A stretch of DNA of 64,000 bases from Paracoccus sp. TOH (GTDB taxonomy: Bacteria; Pseudomonadota; Alphaproteobacteria; Rhodobacterales; Rhodobacteraceae): assembly GCF_030388245.1 (NCBI RefSeq), contig NZ_CP098360.1, forward strand, positions 62,001-126,000. Direction: 5' to 3'. Positions 1 to 9,763 of this stretch are shown here, piece by piece (position 1 is the first letter of the stretch; each line of letters opens with the position of its first letter). The notes under the pieces were generated by a model that saw only the letters and a program-made list of their open reading frames with translations, was not told the DNA's origin and did no database searches. A program made the position numbers and the translations under genes.

Positions 1-276
1 GGCTTCCTGTCGCGGCCCGACCTTGACGCGCTGGTCGCCGCCGGCGCGGTGGGCGAGATCACCGGCTGGGCCTATGATGCCCATGGCCGGCTGGTCGAGG
101 GTCTCAGCAATGACCGCGTCGCCTCGGCGCCGATCCCGCCGCGCGAGACGACGCTGGTCATCGGCGCGGCGCATGGCGCGGAAAAGATCCCGGCCATCCG
201 CGGCGCGTTGCGGGGCGGCTTGATCAGCGGGCTGATCACCGACGCGACCACCGCGGCGGCGCTGCTGAAGGACTAA
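1..276 (+). CDS. SorC/DeoR-type sugar-binding transcriptional regulator, C-terminal part
   Basis: Only the last 91 residues are inside the window; the gene starts upstream. The visible part reads like the C-terminal effector-binding domain of SorC-family regulators, which sense phosphorylated sugars or polyols: an N-R-V-type stretch is followed by a segment ending G-L-I-S-G-L-I-T-D with a short A-A-A-L-L-K-D tail. The gene is convergent with the polyol cluster on the other strand, whose binding-protein gene carries a 9-bp inverted repeat in its promoter. A SorC regulator (SmoC) accompanies the smo polyol genes of Rhodobacter sphaeroides, so this is probably the cluster's regulator. The DNA-binding half is not visible. 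Confidence 0.72.
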   Translation, partial: GFLSRPDLDALVAAGAVGEITGWAYDAHGRLVEGLSNDRVASAPIPPRETTLVIGAAHGAEKIPAIRGALRGGLISGLITDATTAAALLKD

Positions 277-302
277 GGCATATCCAGCAAAAGCGGATCC
301 CG

Positions 303-321
303 GCCTTGCGCCCGGCAAGGC
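303..321. terminator. Possible bidirectional hairpin between convergent genes
   Basis: A 7-bp perfect inverted repeat (GCCTTGC / GCAAGGC, 5-nt loop) lies in the 66-bp gap between the regulator tail and the convergent kinase gene. There is no clear T-tract on either side, so a terminator role is only suggested by position. Confidence 0.35.
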
Positions 322-342
322 GTATAAGCAAAAGCCAGAAGC

Positions 343-1797
343 CTACATCGCGGCGATCTCGGCCCGCTGCTGCTGCATCCGCCGGAAGATGCGCCAGTCG
401 CGCTCGCGCCGGGCCCGGGCGGCGGGATCGGGGCGGGTGATCTCGGCCGGGTGCGAGAAGCGGGCGCGCGCCGCCACCAGCCCCCCCATCAGCGGCGCCG
501 CGGCGGCGATGGCGGTGCCGCGCAGCACCGCGTCCTCGGGCTGCCAATGGATCTCGGCGCCGATGGCATCGGCATAGAGCTGGCGCAGCAGGGCCGAGCG
601 CGCCTGCCCGCCGGCCATGGCCAGCGCGGCGGGGGCCAGGCCCATATGGGCGATGACCTGCCGGGTTCCCAGCGCGATCCCGACCGCCGCACGCCAGTAG
701 AACCCGTCCAGCGCCGCGGGGCTGCCGTCCAGCGACAGGCCGTGGATGGTGCCGCGCATCAGCGGATCGGCAAAGGGCGTGCGGCTGCCCTTGAAATCGG
801 GCAGAACGTGCAGCCCCTGGCCCGGCTCGTCCTTCGCCGCGGCAAGACGCGCCAGGATCTCGTCATGGCTGGCCGGGCGCGGATAGAGCCGGCGGATCCG
901 CTCCAGCAGCGCGCCGGTGGCGGATTGCCCGCCCTCGCTGACCGCCTCGCCCGGCAGGATCGCGTCGGGATAGGGGCCCCAGAGCGCCGGCGCCGCCGCC
1001 AGCCCCGCCGCCATGACGCAGTTCGAGGTGCCGGCGATCAGCGCCGGCATGTCCGGCGCCGCGCCCAGCGCCCCGGAGAAAGCGTCGATCAGCCCGACGG
1101 CGACCAGCGTTTCGGGCTCCAGCCCCAGTTCGGCCGCGCCCCGCGGCGAAAGCGGGCCGATGCGGCTGCCCGGCGGCAGGACCGGGCCGGGGCGCGGGAA
1201 ATCCGCGATGCCGATCCGGGCCAGCAGATCGGTCTGCCAGCCGCCCCGATCGGGCAGCCAGGGCCATTTCGCCGCCGCCGCGCAATGCGAGCGCACCTCG
1301 AGGCCGGTGGCGCGAAAGGCCAGATGGTCGCACAGGTCGCGCACCCCCTGCAACGCCGCCCAGATCTCGGGCCGGCGGCGCCTGAGCCACATCAGCTTCG
1401 GCGTCTGCATCTCGGGCGAGACCGAGCCGCCGGCCCGCACCACCACCTCATGCGCGATGGCGCCAAGCTCGGCCGCCTCGGCGATGGCGCGATGATCGTG
1501 CCAGGCGATCACGTCCGGGGCGAAGCCCGGCGCCTGGACCACCAGCGAACAGGTGGCGTCGAAGGCCAGGGCACGGATCTGCGCCGGGCTGGCGCCGGCC
1601 TGGCGCCGCGCCTCGGCCAGCGCCTCGGCCACCGCCTGCCAGATCTCGGCGAAATCATGCATGGCCTGGCGGTCGGGACCGGCGATGGTGGAAAAGCCGC
1701 GGCTTGCCCGCGCGACCAGTCGCCCCCCGGCGGTGAACAGCCCCGCCCGCGCGCGGGCCGAGCCCACATCCACGGCCCCGATCAGCAATTCGCCCAC
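343..1797 (-). CDS. FGGY-family carbohydrate kinase (pentulose kinase-like)
   Basis: 484 residues from a GTG start. FGGY kinases phosphorylate keto-sugars with ATP. The N-terminal phosphate-binding loop reads GAVDVGSARARAGLF, and later blocks (FDATCSLV, WHDHRA, E-x-QTPKLMWL, GGQSATGALLER, AGGQARS) are those of the subgroup containing eukaryotic FGGY/YDR109C-type D-ribulokinases, rather than classical XylB. In the cluster it would phosphorylate the ketose made by the neighbouring polyol dehydrogenase. It ends the polyol operon; only a few bases separate it from the HAD phosphatase gene upstream. The substrate (D-ribulose or D-xylulose) is inferred, not shown. Confidence 0.82.
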   Translation of the reverse strand: MGELLIGAVDVGSARARAGLFTAGGRLVARASRGFSTIAGPDRQAMHDFAEIWQAVAEALAEARRQAGASPAQIRALAFDATCSLVVQAPGFAPDVIAWHDHRAIAEAAELGAIAHEVVVRAGGSVSPEMQTPKLMWLRRRRPEIWAALQGVRDLCDHLAFRATGLEVRSHCAAAAKWPWLPDRGGWQTDLLARIGIADFPRPGPVLPPGSRIGPLSPRGAAELGLEPETLVAVGLIDAFSGALGAAPDMPALIAGTSNCVMAAGLAAAPALWGPYPDAILPGEAVSEGGQSATGALLERIRRLYPRPASHDEILARLAAAKDEPGQGLHVLPDFKGSRTPFADPLMRGTIHGLSLDGSPAALDGFYWRAAVGIALGTRQVIAHMGLAPAALAMAGGQARSALLRQLYADAIGAEIHWQPEDAVLRGTAIAAAAPLMGGLVAARARFSHPAEITRPDPAARARRERDWRIFRRMQQQRAEIAAM

Positions 1798-1803
1798 TCC
1801 CCC

Positions 1804-2460
1804 TCAGCGCAATCCGGCCAGAGTTTTGGGCAAATCCCGGGCATGGTCAATCAGCGCGTCCGGGTTTTCGGCGGCCAGCTTCCCGGCCAGCCGCGCCTGG
1901 TCGGCATGGCTGCCGCCCAGAAAGCCGATCACCCGCATCCCCGCGGCGCGGGCGGCGCGCAAGCCGGCCGGGCTGTCCTCGATCACCACGCAATCGGCCG
2001 GGGCAACGCCCAGATGCCCGGCGGCGAACAGGAACAGGTCCGGCGCCGGCTTGCCGTGCTCCACCTGGGTCGCCGAATAGACATGCGGGCCGAACAGCGG
2101 CGCCAGCCCGGTCAGCGCCAAAGACAGCGCCAGCCGGTCCGGCGCGCTGGACGAGGCCACGGCGCGCGGCCCGGATAGCTGCGCCAGCACCTCGACCATG
2201 CCAGGAATGGGCCGCAGATCGCGGCGAAAGCGCCGGGCCAGCGCCGCGGAAAAGCCGGGCAGCGCCGGGCCAAGGTCGATGCCGTAGCCGCGCGCCGCCT
2301 CGACGATGGTCGAGACCGAGCGGCCGAGGAATTCGTCATAGATGCGCGCGCTGGAGATCGGGGCGCCCAGCCCCTGCAGCAGGATCTCCAGCTCGGCCAC
2401 CGCCAGCGGCTCGGAATCGACCAGCACCCCGTCGCAGTCGAAGATCAGCCCGCGCACCAC
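1804..2460 (-). CDS. HAD-IA family phosphatase/phosphoglucomutase-like hydrolase
   Basis: 218 residues, GTG start. It shows the HAD motif I nucleophile block near residues 7-12 ([12 protein letters not shown]), motif II S-S-S-A near residue 117, and motif III/IV ([15 protein letters not shown], then [17 protein letters not shown]). This is the beta-phosphoglucomutase-like subgroup, which acts on small phosphorylated sugars. It sits between the polyol dehydrogenase and the kinase, 3 bp from the former, so it probably handles a phosphorylated sugar or polyol of the same pathway, perhaps as a housekeeping phosphatase. The substrate cannot be read from the sequence. Confidence 0.8.
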   Translation of the reverse strand: MVRGLIFDCDGVLVDSEPLAVAELEILLQGLGAPISSARIYDEFLGRSVSTIVEAARGYGIDLGPALPGFSAALARRFRRDLRPIPGMVEVLAQLSGPRAVASSSAPDRLALSLALTGLAPLFGPHVYSATQVEHGKPAPDLFLFAAGHLGVAPADCVVIEDSPAGLRAARAAGMRVIGFLGGSHADQARLAGKLAAENPDALIDHARDLPKTLAGLR

Positions 2461-2463
2461 CGC

Positions 2464-3927
2464 CTAACCCTTGAGATAGGCATCGAGCGTTGCGCGCGTG
2501 CCCTTGTCCCACAGCATCGCCAGCCAGCGCGCGAAGGGTTCGGCAAAGCGCGGATCGCGCCCCGTGGCGCCATAGATCTCGGCCATGCCGAGCCAGGCCG
2601 CGGGATCGTGCCGCGCCGCCTGCGCCCGGGGCAGCAGGCTGTCCCAGTTCGGGTCGTTCGGCTCGATCTCGGCGCCGCTGTCGGTCACGCCGGCGCAATA
2701 GCGGCACCACAGCGCCGATTCCAGCGCCAGCCCCTCGACCGGCAAGCCGGCCTGCAGCCGATGCGCGACGGTCGGCACGATGAACTTCGGCTGCCGGTTC
2801 GAACCGTCAAGGCAGAGCCGGCGCACCGTGTCGCCGATCTTGGGATTGGCGCAGCGCTCGGCCACCTTGGCGAAATAGGCCTGCAGGTCGGTGCCGGGCA
2901 CCGGCGGCACGGCGGGGATGATCTCGTCGGCCTCGATCTTTTCCAGGAAGGCGCGGACCTGCGCGTTCGCCATCGCCTCATGCACGAAATGGATGTCGAG
3001 AAGGCCGGCCGGATAGGCGATCACCGCATGGCCGCCGTTCAGGATGCGGATCTTCATCAGCTCCCAGGGCGTGACGTCGGCGACGAATTCGACGCCGGCT
3101 TTCTCAAGCGGCGGGCGGCCGGCGGGGAAATTGTCCTCGAGCACCCATTGGATGAAATCCTCGCAAAAGACCGGGGCCTCGTCGGGGATGCCGAAATCCT
3201 CGCGCACCATGCGGCGTTCGCGATCGCTGGTCGCCGGGGTGATGCGGTCCACCATGGCGTTCGGGAAGGCGACATTGGCCGCGATCCACGCGGCCAGTTC
3301 CGGGTCCGACAGCCGCGCGGTTTCGGCCACCGCCTCGCAGGTGACCTTGCCGTTATGCGGGATGTTGTCGCAGCACATCACGGTGAAGGGCGGATGACCC
3401 GCCGCCCGCCGCGCCTTCAGCCCGGCGACGATCAGGCCGAATACGGTCTGCGGCGCCTCGGGATTGGCCGCATCCGCCGCGATGGCGGGATGCGCCCTGT
3501 CGAAATGACCGGTGGCGGCGTCGATGAAATAGCCGCCCTCGGTGATGGTCAGCGCCACGATGCGGATCGCCGGATCGGCCAGCGTGGCGATGATCCGTCC
3601 GTGATCGCCCGGCGCGATGTAATCCACGATCGGCCCCAGAACGCGGGCGTCCGAGCGATCAGCCGATTGCTCGACCAGCGTGTAAAGATAGTCCTGCGCG
3701 GCCAGCGTGTCGCGCATGCGCACGTCGCCCGGCATGACGCCGGCGCCAATGATGGCGAAATCCTGCGCCAGCCCCATGTTCATCAGCCGGTCCAGATAGG
3801 CGGCCTGATGCGCGCGGAAGAAATTGCCGACACCGAAATGCAGGATGCCGGGGCGCAGGGCGGCGCGGTCATAGCCGGGACCGGGCTGGTCCAGTTGCGC
3901 AAGCGTCTGGTTGGAAAGCCTGTCCAT
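2464..3927 (-). CDS. mtlK: Mannitol dehydrogenase-family polyol:NAD oxidoreductase
   Basis: 487 residues. I chose the ATG at 3927 because GAGGG precedes it by five bases; an in-frame GTG lies at 3939. The family oxidises D-mannitol, D-arabinitol or related polyols to ketoses with NAD and acts as a monomer of about 490 residues, matching this length. The N-terminal part has the family block LHFGVGNFFRAHQAAYLD, the middle has CDNIPHNGKV and DRITPATSDRER, and the catalytic region includes the Lys-containing segment K-I-R-I-L-N-G-G-H-A. It overlaps no neighbour but follows the importer ATPase gene directly, so the imported polyol is oxidised by this enzyme. The exact polyol is uncertain. Confidence 0.87.
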   Translation of the reverse strand: MDRLSNQTLAQLDQPGPGYDRAALRPGILHFGVGNFFRAHQAAYLDRLMNMGLAQDFAIIGAGVMPGDVRMRDTLAAQDYLYTLVEQSADRSDARVLGPIVDYIAPGDHGRIIATLADPAIRIVALTITEGGYFIDAATGHFDRAHPAIAADAANPEAPQTVFGLIVAGLKARRAAGHPPFTVMCCDNIPHNGKVTCEAVAETARLSDPELAAWIAANVAFPNAMVDRITPATSDRERRMVREDFGIPDEAPVFCEDFIQWVLEDNFPAGRPPLEKAGVEFVADVTPWELMKIRILNGGHAVIAYPAGLLDIHFVHEAMANAQVRAFLEKIEADEIIPAVPPVPGTDLQAYFAKVAERCANPKIGDTVRRLCLDGSNRQPKFIVPTVAHRLQAGLPVEGLALESALWCRYCAGVTDSGAEIEPNDPNWDSLLPRAQAARHDPAAWLGMAEIYGATGRDPRFAEPFARWLAMLWDKGTRATLDAYLKG

Positions 3928-3935
3928 CTTGTCCC

Positions 3936-4934
<999 letters not shown>

Positions 4935-4947
4935 CATTCCTTCCCTT

Positions 4948-5778
4948 TCATTTCACCGCGCCGAAGGTCAGGCCGCGCACGAGTTGCTTCTGGCTGAACC
5001 AGCCGAGGATCAGGATCGGGGCGATGGCCATGGTGCTCGCCGCCGAAAGTTTCGCATAGAAAAGCCCCTCGGGACTGGAATAGCTGGCGATGAAGGTCGT
5101 CAACGGCGCCGCCTGCGAGGTGGTCAGGTTCAGCGTCCAGAACGCCTCGTTCCAGGCCAGGATCACATTCAGCAGCAGGGTCGAGGCGATGCCGGGCACC
5201 GCCATGGGCGTCAGGACGTAAAGGATCTCCTTCGACAGGCTGGCGCCGTCCATCCGCGCGGCTTCCAGGATCTCGCCCGGGATCTCGCGGAAATAGGTAT
5301 AGAGCATCCAGGTGATGATCGGCAGGTTGATCAGCATCAGCACGACCGTGATGCCGATGCGGGTATCCAGAAGCCCCCAACTGCGGAACAGCAGATACAT
5401 CGGGATCAGCACGCCGGCCGCCGGCATCATCTTGGTCGACAGCATCCACATCAGCAGATCCTTGGTCCGCTTGGCCGGCTGGAACGCCATCGACCAGGCG
5501 GCCGGGATGGCGATCAGCAGCCCGAGCAGCGTCGAGCCGACCGAGATGATGACCGAGTTCAGGAAGTGCCGGAAATAGGGCGAGCGCGACTGCACCTCGG
5601 CATAGTTCTCGGTCGTCCAGTCGAAGAACAGGAATTTCGGCGGGCTGGCAATGGCGTCGGCCTCGGACTTGAAGCTGGTCAGGATCGTCCACAGGATCGG
5701 GAAGAAGATCGCCAGCGCCACGCCCCAAGCCAGGATGGTGAAGGTCCAGCGGCGGGTTTCGGTGACTTTGCGGGCCAT
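4948..5778 (-). CDS. smoG: Polyol ABC importer permease (MalG/SmoG type)
   Basis: 276 residues, about six transmembrane helices (the first near residues 13-35). The cytoplasmic EAA loop that docks the ATPase is visible as [20 protein letters not shown] near residues 170-190. The C-terminus ends in a short basic tail after [14 protein letters not shown], typical of MalG-type permeases. It is four bases downstream of the partner permease and 13 bases upstream of the ATPase gene, so the three form one transcription unit. The polyol specificity is inferred from the adjacent dehydrogenase. Confidence 0.87.
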   Translation of the reverse strand: MARKVTETRRWTFTILAWGVALAIFFPILWTILTSFKSEADAIASPPKFLFFDWTTENYAEVQSRSPYFRHFLNSVIISVGSTLLGLLIAIPAAWSMAFQPAKRTKDLLMWMLSTKMMPAAGVLIPMYLLFRSWGLLDTRIGITVVLMLINLPIITWMLYTYFREIPGEILEAARMDGASLSKEILYVLTPMAVPGIASTLLLNVILAWNEAFWTLNLTTSQAAPLTTFIASYSSPEGLFYAKLSAASTMAIAPILILGWFSQKQLVRGLTFGAVK

Positions 5779-5782
5779 GGGA

Positions 5783-6652
5783 TCACTCCAGCGTCTTGCC
5801 GATCATCCGCATCAGGAAGATCGCAACGATATTGGCCAGGATGACGGCGACGATGCCGCCGGCGGAGGCGCCGCCCACGTCGTATTGCAGCAGCGCCTGC
5901 GAATAGACGAGGTAGGTCAGGTTGGTCGAGGCATAGCCCGGCCCGCCATTGGTGGTGACCAGGATCTCGGCAAAGACCGAGAGCAGGAAGATGGTCTCGA
6001 TCAGGATGACCACGGTGATGGCGCGCGACAGGTGCGGCAGGATCAGATGGGTGAACTTGGCCCAGGCGCCGGCGCCGTCCATCTCGGCCGCCTCCATCTG
6101 CTCGCTGTCGAGCGATTGCAGCGCCGTCAGCAGGATCAGCGTGGCAAAGGGCAGCCATTGCCAGGCGACGATCAGGATGACCGACATCAGCGGATATTGC
6201 GCCAGAAAGTCGACGGGCTGCGCGCCCATGGCCTTGGCAAGCCAGGCGAACAGCCCGTTGACCGGGTTCATGAACATGTTCTTCCACACCAGCGCCGAGA
6301 CGGTCGGCATGATGAAGAAGGGCGCGATTACCAGGATGCGCACGATGCCCTGGCCGAACATCGGCTGGTCCAGCAGCATGGCCAGCAGGATGCCGCCGCC
6401 CACGGTGATGACCAGCACGCCCCCGACCAGCAGCAGCGTGTTCCGCATCGCCGTCCAGAAGGCGGGATCGGACAGGAAATACTTGTAGTTGGTCCAGCCG
6501 ATGAATTGTTCCATGCCGGGCGAGAGCAGGTTGTAGCTCTGGAAGCTGAACCACAGCGTCATGGCCAGCGGCACGATCATCCAGCCCAGCAGCAGCAGGA
6601 CCGAGGGCGCGACCATCAGGCGCGCGAGTGTTTTCTGATGTCGGGTAGCCAT
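5783..6652 (-). CDS. smoF: Polyol ABC importer permease (MalF/SmoF type)
   Basis: 289 residues with about six membrane helices, starting after a hydrophobic block around residues 12-35. The EAA loop reads EQMEAAEMDGAGAWAKFTHL near residues 190-210. GGGAGG lies seven bases upstream of the ATG. It pairs with the next gene to form the membrane channel of the importer. A strong hairpin (6710-6736) lies between it and the upstream binding-protein gene, a common arrangement that raises binding-protein levels over membrane components. Confidence 0.87.
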   Translation of the reverse strand: MATRHQKTLARLMVAPSVLLLLGWMIVPLAMTLWFSFQSYNLLSPGMEQFIGWTNYKYFLSDPAFWTAMRNTLLLVGGVLVITVGGGILLAMLLDQPMFGQGIVRILVIAPFFIMPTVSALVWKNMFMNPVNGLFAWLAKAMGAQPVDFLAQYPLMSVILIVAWQWLPFATLILLTALQSLDSEQMEAAEMDGAGAWAKFTHLILPHLSRAITVVILIETIFLLSVFAEILVTTNGGPGYASTNLTYLVYSQALLQYDVGGASAGGIVAVILANIVAIFLMRMIGKTLE

Positions 6653-6709
6653 CGGCGCGCCTCCCCACGCAAGCGACGAAAATGACGGATGAACATTCCG
6701 GTTCGGGAA

Positions 6710-6736
6710 GCAAGGGACGGCATGTCCGTCCCTTGC
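6710..6736 (-). terminator. Perfect 11-bp intercistronic hairpin after the binding-protein gene
   Basis: GCAAGGGACGG, a 5-nt loop, then CCGTCCCTTGC form a perfect 11-bp stem in the 116-bp gap between the binding-protein stop and the first permease start. No T-tract follows on the transcribed strand. Such stems between binding-protein and permease genes usually stabilise the upstream message or attenuate read-through; which applies here cannot be told from sequence. Confidence 0.6.
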
Positions 6737-6768
6737 GTGATCGTGAAGGGGTTACGGGCTGACCAAGG

Positions 6769-8076
6769 TCACTTGGGATAGCCGGCCTTGGCCATCTCGC
6801 GCTCGGCGATCTGCTGGGCCATCTGCAGCGCCTGGTCGACGCTCGCCTGCCCGGCCAGCGCGGCCGAGAATTGCTGGCCGACGGCGGTGCCGAGCGCCTG
6901 GAACTCGGGGATGCCCACCCATTGCGTGCCGATATAGGGCACTTCCACGGTGGTCGGGTTCTTCAGGTCGGCCGACATGATGCTGTCCAGCGTCGGCTTC
7001 GCGAAGGGCGCGGCCTTCTGGTATTCCAGGTTCTCGTAAAGCGAGGTGCGGGTGCCCGGCGGCACGTTCGCCCAGCCCTCGGCGGCCGCGACCTGCTCGG
7101 TATAGGCTTTCGAGGTCGCCCAGGCGACGAACTTCTTCGCCGCGTCCGGCGCGTCGGTCGAGGACGGCACGGCCAGGGTCCAGGCCCAAAGCCACATCTG
7201 CGGCTTCTCGCCCTCGGGGGCCAGTGCATAGCCGACCTTGTCGGCGACGGTCGACTCCTTGGGGTTCGACACGAAGCTGGCGGCCACGGTGGCGTCGATC
7301 CACATGCCGCATTTGCCGGTCTGGAACAGCGCCAGGTTCTCGTTGAAACCGTTCGACGAGGCGCCGGGCGGGCCGGCCTCGGTCATGATGGCGACGTAAT
7401 CGGTCAGCGCCTTCTTCCAGGCCTCGCCCGAGAATTGCGGCTTCCACGCCATGTCGAACCAGGGCGCGCCGTAGCTGGCGCCCATCGAGGTCAGGAAGGC
7501 CATGTTCTCGCCCCAGCCGGCCTTGCCGCGCAGGCAGATGCCATAGACCTCGTTGGTCTTGTCGGTCATCTTGCGCGCCGCGTCATAGACAAATTCCCAG
7601 GTCGGGCGCTCGGGCATCTCCAGCCCGGCCTTTTCCATCAGGTCCGTGCGATACATGATCATCGCGGATTCGCCGTAGAAGGGCGCCGCGTAAAGTTTGC
7701 CGTCCAGCGACAGCCCCTCGCGGATCGGCGGCAGGATGTCTTCGGCGTCGTAATCGGCGCCCATGTCCTCAAGCGGGGTCAGCCAACCCTGCTTGGCCCA
7801 GATCGGCACCTCGTAATTGCCGACGGTCACGATGTCGTATTGCCCGCCCTTGGTGGCGATGTCGGTGGTAACGCGCTGGCGCAGCACGTTCTCCTCCAGC
7901 GTGACCCATTCCAACTGGATGTCCGGGTTCGCGTCGGTGAACGGCTTGGTCATCTTCTGCATGCGGATCATGTCGCCGTTGTTCACGGTGGCGATGGTCA
8001 GCGTCTCGGCCATGGCGGGCGCCGCCAGCGCCGTCATGGCGCAAGCCCCCATCAGGCCGCGCAGCATCATGCTCAT
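6769..8076 (-). CDS. smoE: Periplasmic polyol/sugar-binding protein of ABC importer
   Basis: 435 residues. A Sec signal peptide of about 23 residues (ending APAMAE) is followed by a mature extracellular solute-binding family 1 protein: the first beta strand is LTIATVNNGD, and later blocks include KGGQYDIVTVGNYEVP and FYGESAMIMYRTDLM. It would capture the polyol and deliver it to the SmoFG permease. GGGAGGA precedes the ATG with normal spacing. It is the first gene of the importer operon and carries the cluster's putative operator in its leader. Length and layout match SmoE/MtlE proteins. Confidence 0.88.
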   Translation of the reverse strand: MSMMLRGLMGACAMTALAAPAMAETLTIATVNNGDMIRMQKMTKPFTDANPDIQLEWVTLEENVLRQRVTTDIATKGGQYDIVTVGNYEVPIWAKQGWLTPLEDMGADYDAEDILPPIREGLSLDGKLYAAPFYGESAMIMYRTDLMEKAGLEMPERPTWEFVYDAARKMTDKTNEVYGICLRGKAGWGENMAFLTSMGASYGAPWFDMAWKPQFSGEAWKKALTDYVAIMTEAGPPGASSNGFNENLALFQTGKCGMWIDATVAASFVSNPKESTVADKVGYALAPEGEKPQMWLWAWTLAVPSSTDAPDAAKKFVAWATSKAYTEQVAAAEGWANVPPGTRTSLYENLEYQKAAPFAKPTLDSIMSADLKNPTTVEVPYIGTQWVGIPEFQALGTAVGQQFSAALAGQASVDQALQMAQQIAEREMAKAGYPK

Positions 8077-8099
8077 TCGATTGTCCTCCCCTGCGGATC

Positions 8100-8128
8100 A
8101 GCATTTGCTAATGCGATGGGCAAATGCT
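8100..8128. promoter_or_regulatory. Inverted-repeat operator upstream of smoE
   Basis: A perfect 9-bp inverted repeat, AGCATTTGC and GCAAATGCT separated by 11 bp, lies 24 bp in front of the binding-protein start. Upstream on the same strand is TTGACA at 8148-8153, so the repeat covers the expected -10/start region. This is a likely binding site for the SorC-type regulator at the window start; the pairing is inferred from position. Confidence 0.6.
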
Positions 8129-8147
8129 CACATATTCGCGACGAGGC

Positions 8148-8153
8148 TGTCAA
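8148..8153 (-). promoter_or_regulatory. Candidate -35 box (TTGACA) of the polyol operon
   Basis: TTGACA on the minus strand about 72 bp before smoE. No good -10 is seen at standard spacing; the region is taken up by the inverted repeat. The extended sequence TTGACAGCCTCGTC also occurs in the efflux-operon promoter (29557-29570). Confidence 0.4.
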
Positions 8154-8222
8154 GCGAAATCGGCGCGGCCCGATACCCGGAGCCGCGCCGACCGATAGCT
8201 TCTTGCAGATGGGGGCCCGGCT

Positions 8223-8687
8223 TCAGCCGCGGCCGCGATAGGGCGGCACGCCCTGATCGGGGATCCAGACCGCCTCGGGCAGCGGGCCGCTCTGCCAGAA
8301 CACGTCGATGGGGATGCCGCCGCGCGGATACCAGTAGCCGCCGATGCGCAGCCAGCGCGGCGCAAGGAACCCGGCCAGCCGCCGGCCGATCGAGACGGTG
8401 CAGTCCTCGTGAAAAGCGCCGTGATTCCGGAAACTTCCAAGATAAAGTTTCAGCGATTTCGATTCGACCAGCCAGTCGCCGGGCACATAGTCGATCACCA
8501 GATGCGCGAAATCCGGCTGCCCGGTCATCGGGCAGAGCGAGGTGAACTCGGGCGCGGTGAAGCGCACGTTATAGGCCACGTCGGCCTGCGGGTTCTGCAC
8601 CCGCTCCAACTCGGCCTTGTCGGGGCTTTCGGGCAGCCGGGTGGCGCCGCCCAATTGCGTGAGGCCGCTGTAGATCGTTTCGGTCAT
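8223..8687 (-). CDS. queF: NADPH-dependent 7-cyano-7-deazaguanine (preQ0) reductase QueF
   Basis: 154 residues, the size of the short YkvM-type QueF. The enzyme reduces the nitrile of preQ0 to the aminomethyl group of preQ1, the last free-base step toward queuosine in tRNA. The catalytic Cys52 and Asp59 lie in [14 protein letters not shown], followed by the family motif [30 protein letters not shown] precedes the ATG. It is the last gene of the queC-D-E-F operon and so under the leader riboswitch. Confidence 0.95.
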   Translation of the reverse strand: MTETIYSGLTQLGGATRLPESPDKAELERVQNPQADVAYNVRFTAPEFTSLCPMTGQPDFAHLVIDYVPGDWLVESKSLKLYLGSFRNHGAFHEDCTVSIGRRLAGFLAPRWLRIGGYWYPRGGIPIDVFWQSGPLPEAVWIPDQGVPPYRGRG

Positions 8688-8705
8688 GCTTCCCTCCGGG
8701 ATGTC

Positions 8706-9413
8706 TCAGACGCCGCGCCGGTTGCCCCAGATCAGGACATGCAGCTGCGGCAGGATGCGGGGTTTCAGCCAGCCGCGGCCGACCGTGTTCTCGACCAGCC
8801 AGAGCAGCCGGTCGGCCAGGGCCTGCGGATCGACCGGCAGGGCGGGATCGGTCTCGGGATTGCCGGGTTGCAGGTAGAGCGGCAGTTGGGGATGGCGGGC
8901 GGCGACCGCGCGCGCCCAGTCCAGGTCGCGCTGGTCGAAGATCACGATCTTCAGCACCCGCTGGCCGGCGCCCTCGCCCGCCTGCACACAGCGGTCGAAG
9001 ACGTCCCAGTCGACCACCTGCCCGCTCGAGGGCGGTTTCGGCGACAGCACCAGCATGGACAGATCCGCGAACCAGGGCTGCGCGACCGAGCCCTGCGTCT
9101 CGCAGGCGAAGCGATAGCCCTGCCCGCGTCCCAGCGCGATCAGCGGCGCGAAATCCTGGATCGCCGGGTTGCCGCCGGACAGCGAGATGGTCAGCGGCTG
9201 GCCGCCGGACAGGCGCCGGACCTCGGCCCAGACCGCCGCGGCGCTCATCGGCCGCCATTCGTGGCGGTGGCGGCTGTCCACGGCGTGCAGGCTGTCGCAC
9301 CAGAGGCAGCGATAATCGCAGCCGCCGGCGCGGACAAAGACCGTGGGCTCGCCGATCAGCGCGCCCTCGCCCTGGATGGTCGGGCCGAAGATTTCCGCGA
9401 TGCGCAGCGTCAT
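8706..9413 (-). CDS. queE: 7-carboxy-7-deazaguanine synthase (radical SAM) QueE
   Basis: 235 residues starting [17 protein letters not shown]; the reading frame extends upstream, but this ATG gives the family N-terminus and overlaps the queD stop by four bases. QueE converts 6-carboxytetrahydropterin to carboxydeazaguanine using S-adenosylmethionine and a [4Fe-4S] cluster. The three cluster cysteines are C32, C36 and C39 in [12 protein letters not shown] (CX3CX2C), as in the QueE family. The C-terminal part (LQPGNPE..., [14 protein letters not shown]) also matches. It lies between queD and queF. Confidence 0.94.
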   Translation of the reverse strand: MTLRIAEIFGPTIQGEGALIGEPTVFVRAGGCDYRCLWCDSLHAVDSRHRHEWRPMSAAAVWAEVRRLSGGQPLTISLSGGNPAIQDFAPLIALGRGQGYRFACETQGSVAQPWFADLSMLVLSPKPPSSGQVVDWDVFDRCVQAGEGAGQRVLKIVIFDQRDLDWARAVAARHPQLPLYLQPGNPETDPALPVDPQALADRLLWLVENTVGRGWLKPRILPQLHVLIWGNRRGV

Positions 9414-9763
9414 GGCCGATACTCGGCCCAGGTCTTGGGCGTCTCGGACACCCGGACCGCCACCGTCTCGGGCCAGCGCGCCTTGCACCAGTCATGGAAA
9501 TGCCGCGCCATGGCCTCGGCGGTCGAAGGGCCGTCCAGAACGTCGTTCAGGTGGCGATGATCGAAATGCGTGTCGATATAGTGCTTTAGCGGCGCAAGCT
9601 CGTGATAGTCGCACACGAAGCCGTCGGCATTCAGCTCGGCCGCCGCCAGTTCGACCACGACGATGTAATTGTGCCCGTGCAGCCGGGCGCATTGATGATC
9701 CGGCGGCAGATGCGCCAGCTGGTGCGAGGCCGAGAAATGGAACTCCTTCGCGATGCGGAACAT
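9410..9763 (-). CDS. queD: 6-carboxy-5,6,7,8-tetrahydropterin synthase QueD
   Basis: 117 residues. QueD converts dihydroneopterin triphosphate to 6-carboxytetrahydropterin, the second step to preQ0. The zinc ligands His14 (FSASHQL), His29 and His31 (RLHGHNY) and the active-site Cys25 (HQCARLHG) are all present. The start ATG overlaps the queC stop (TGATG), indicating translational coupling. It belongs to the riboswitch-led queC-D-E-F operon. Confidence 0.95.
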   Translation of the reverse strand: MFRIAKEFHFSASHQLAHLPPDHQCARLHGHNYIVVVELAAAELNADGFVCDYHELAPLKHYIDTHFDHRHLNDVLDGPSTAEAMARHFHDWCKARWPETVAVRVSETPKTWAEYRP

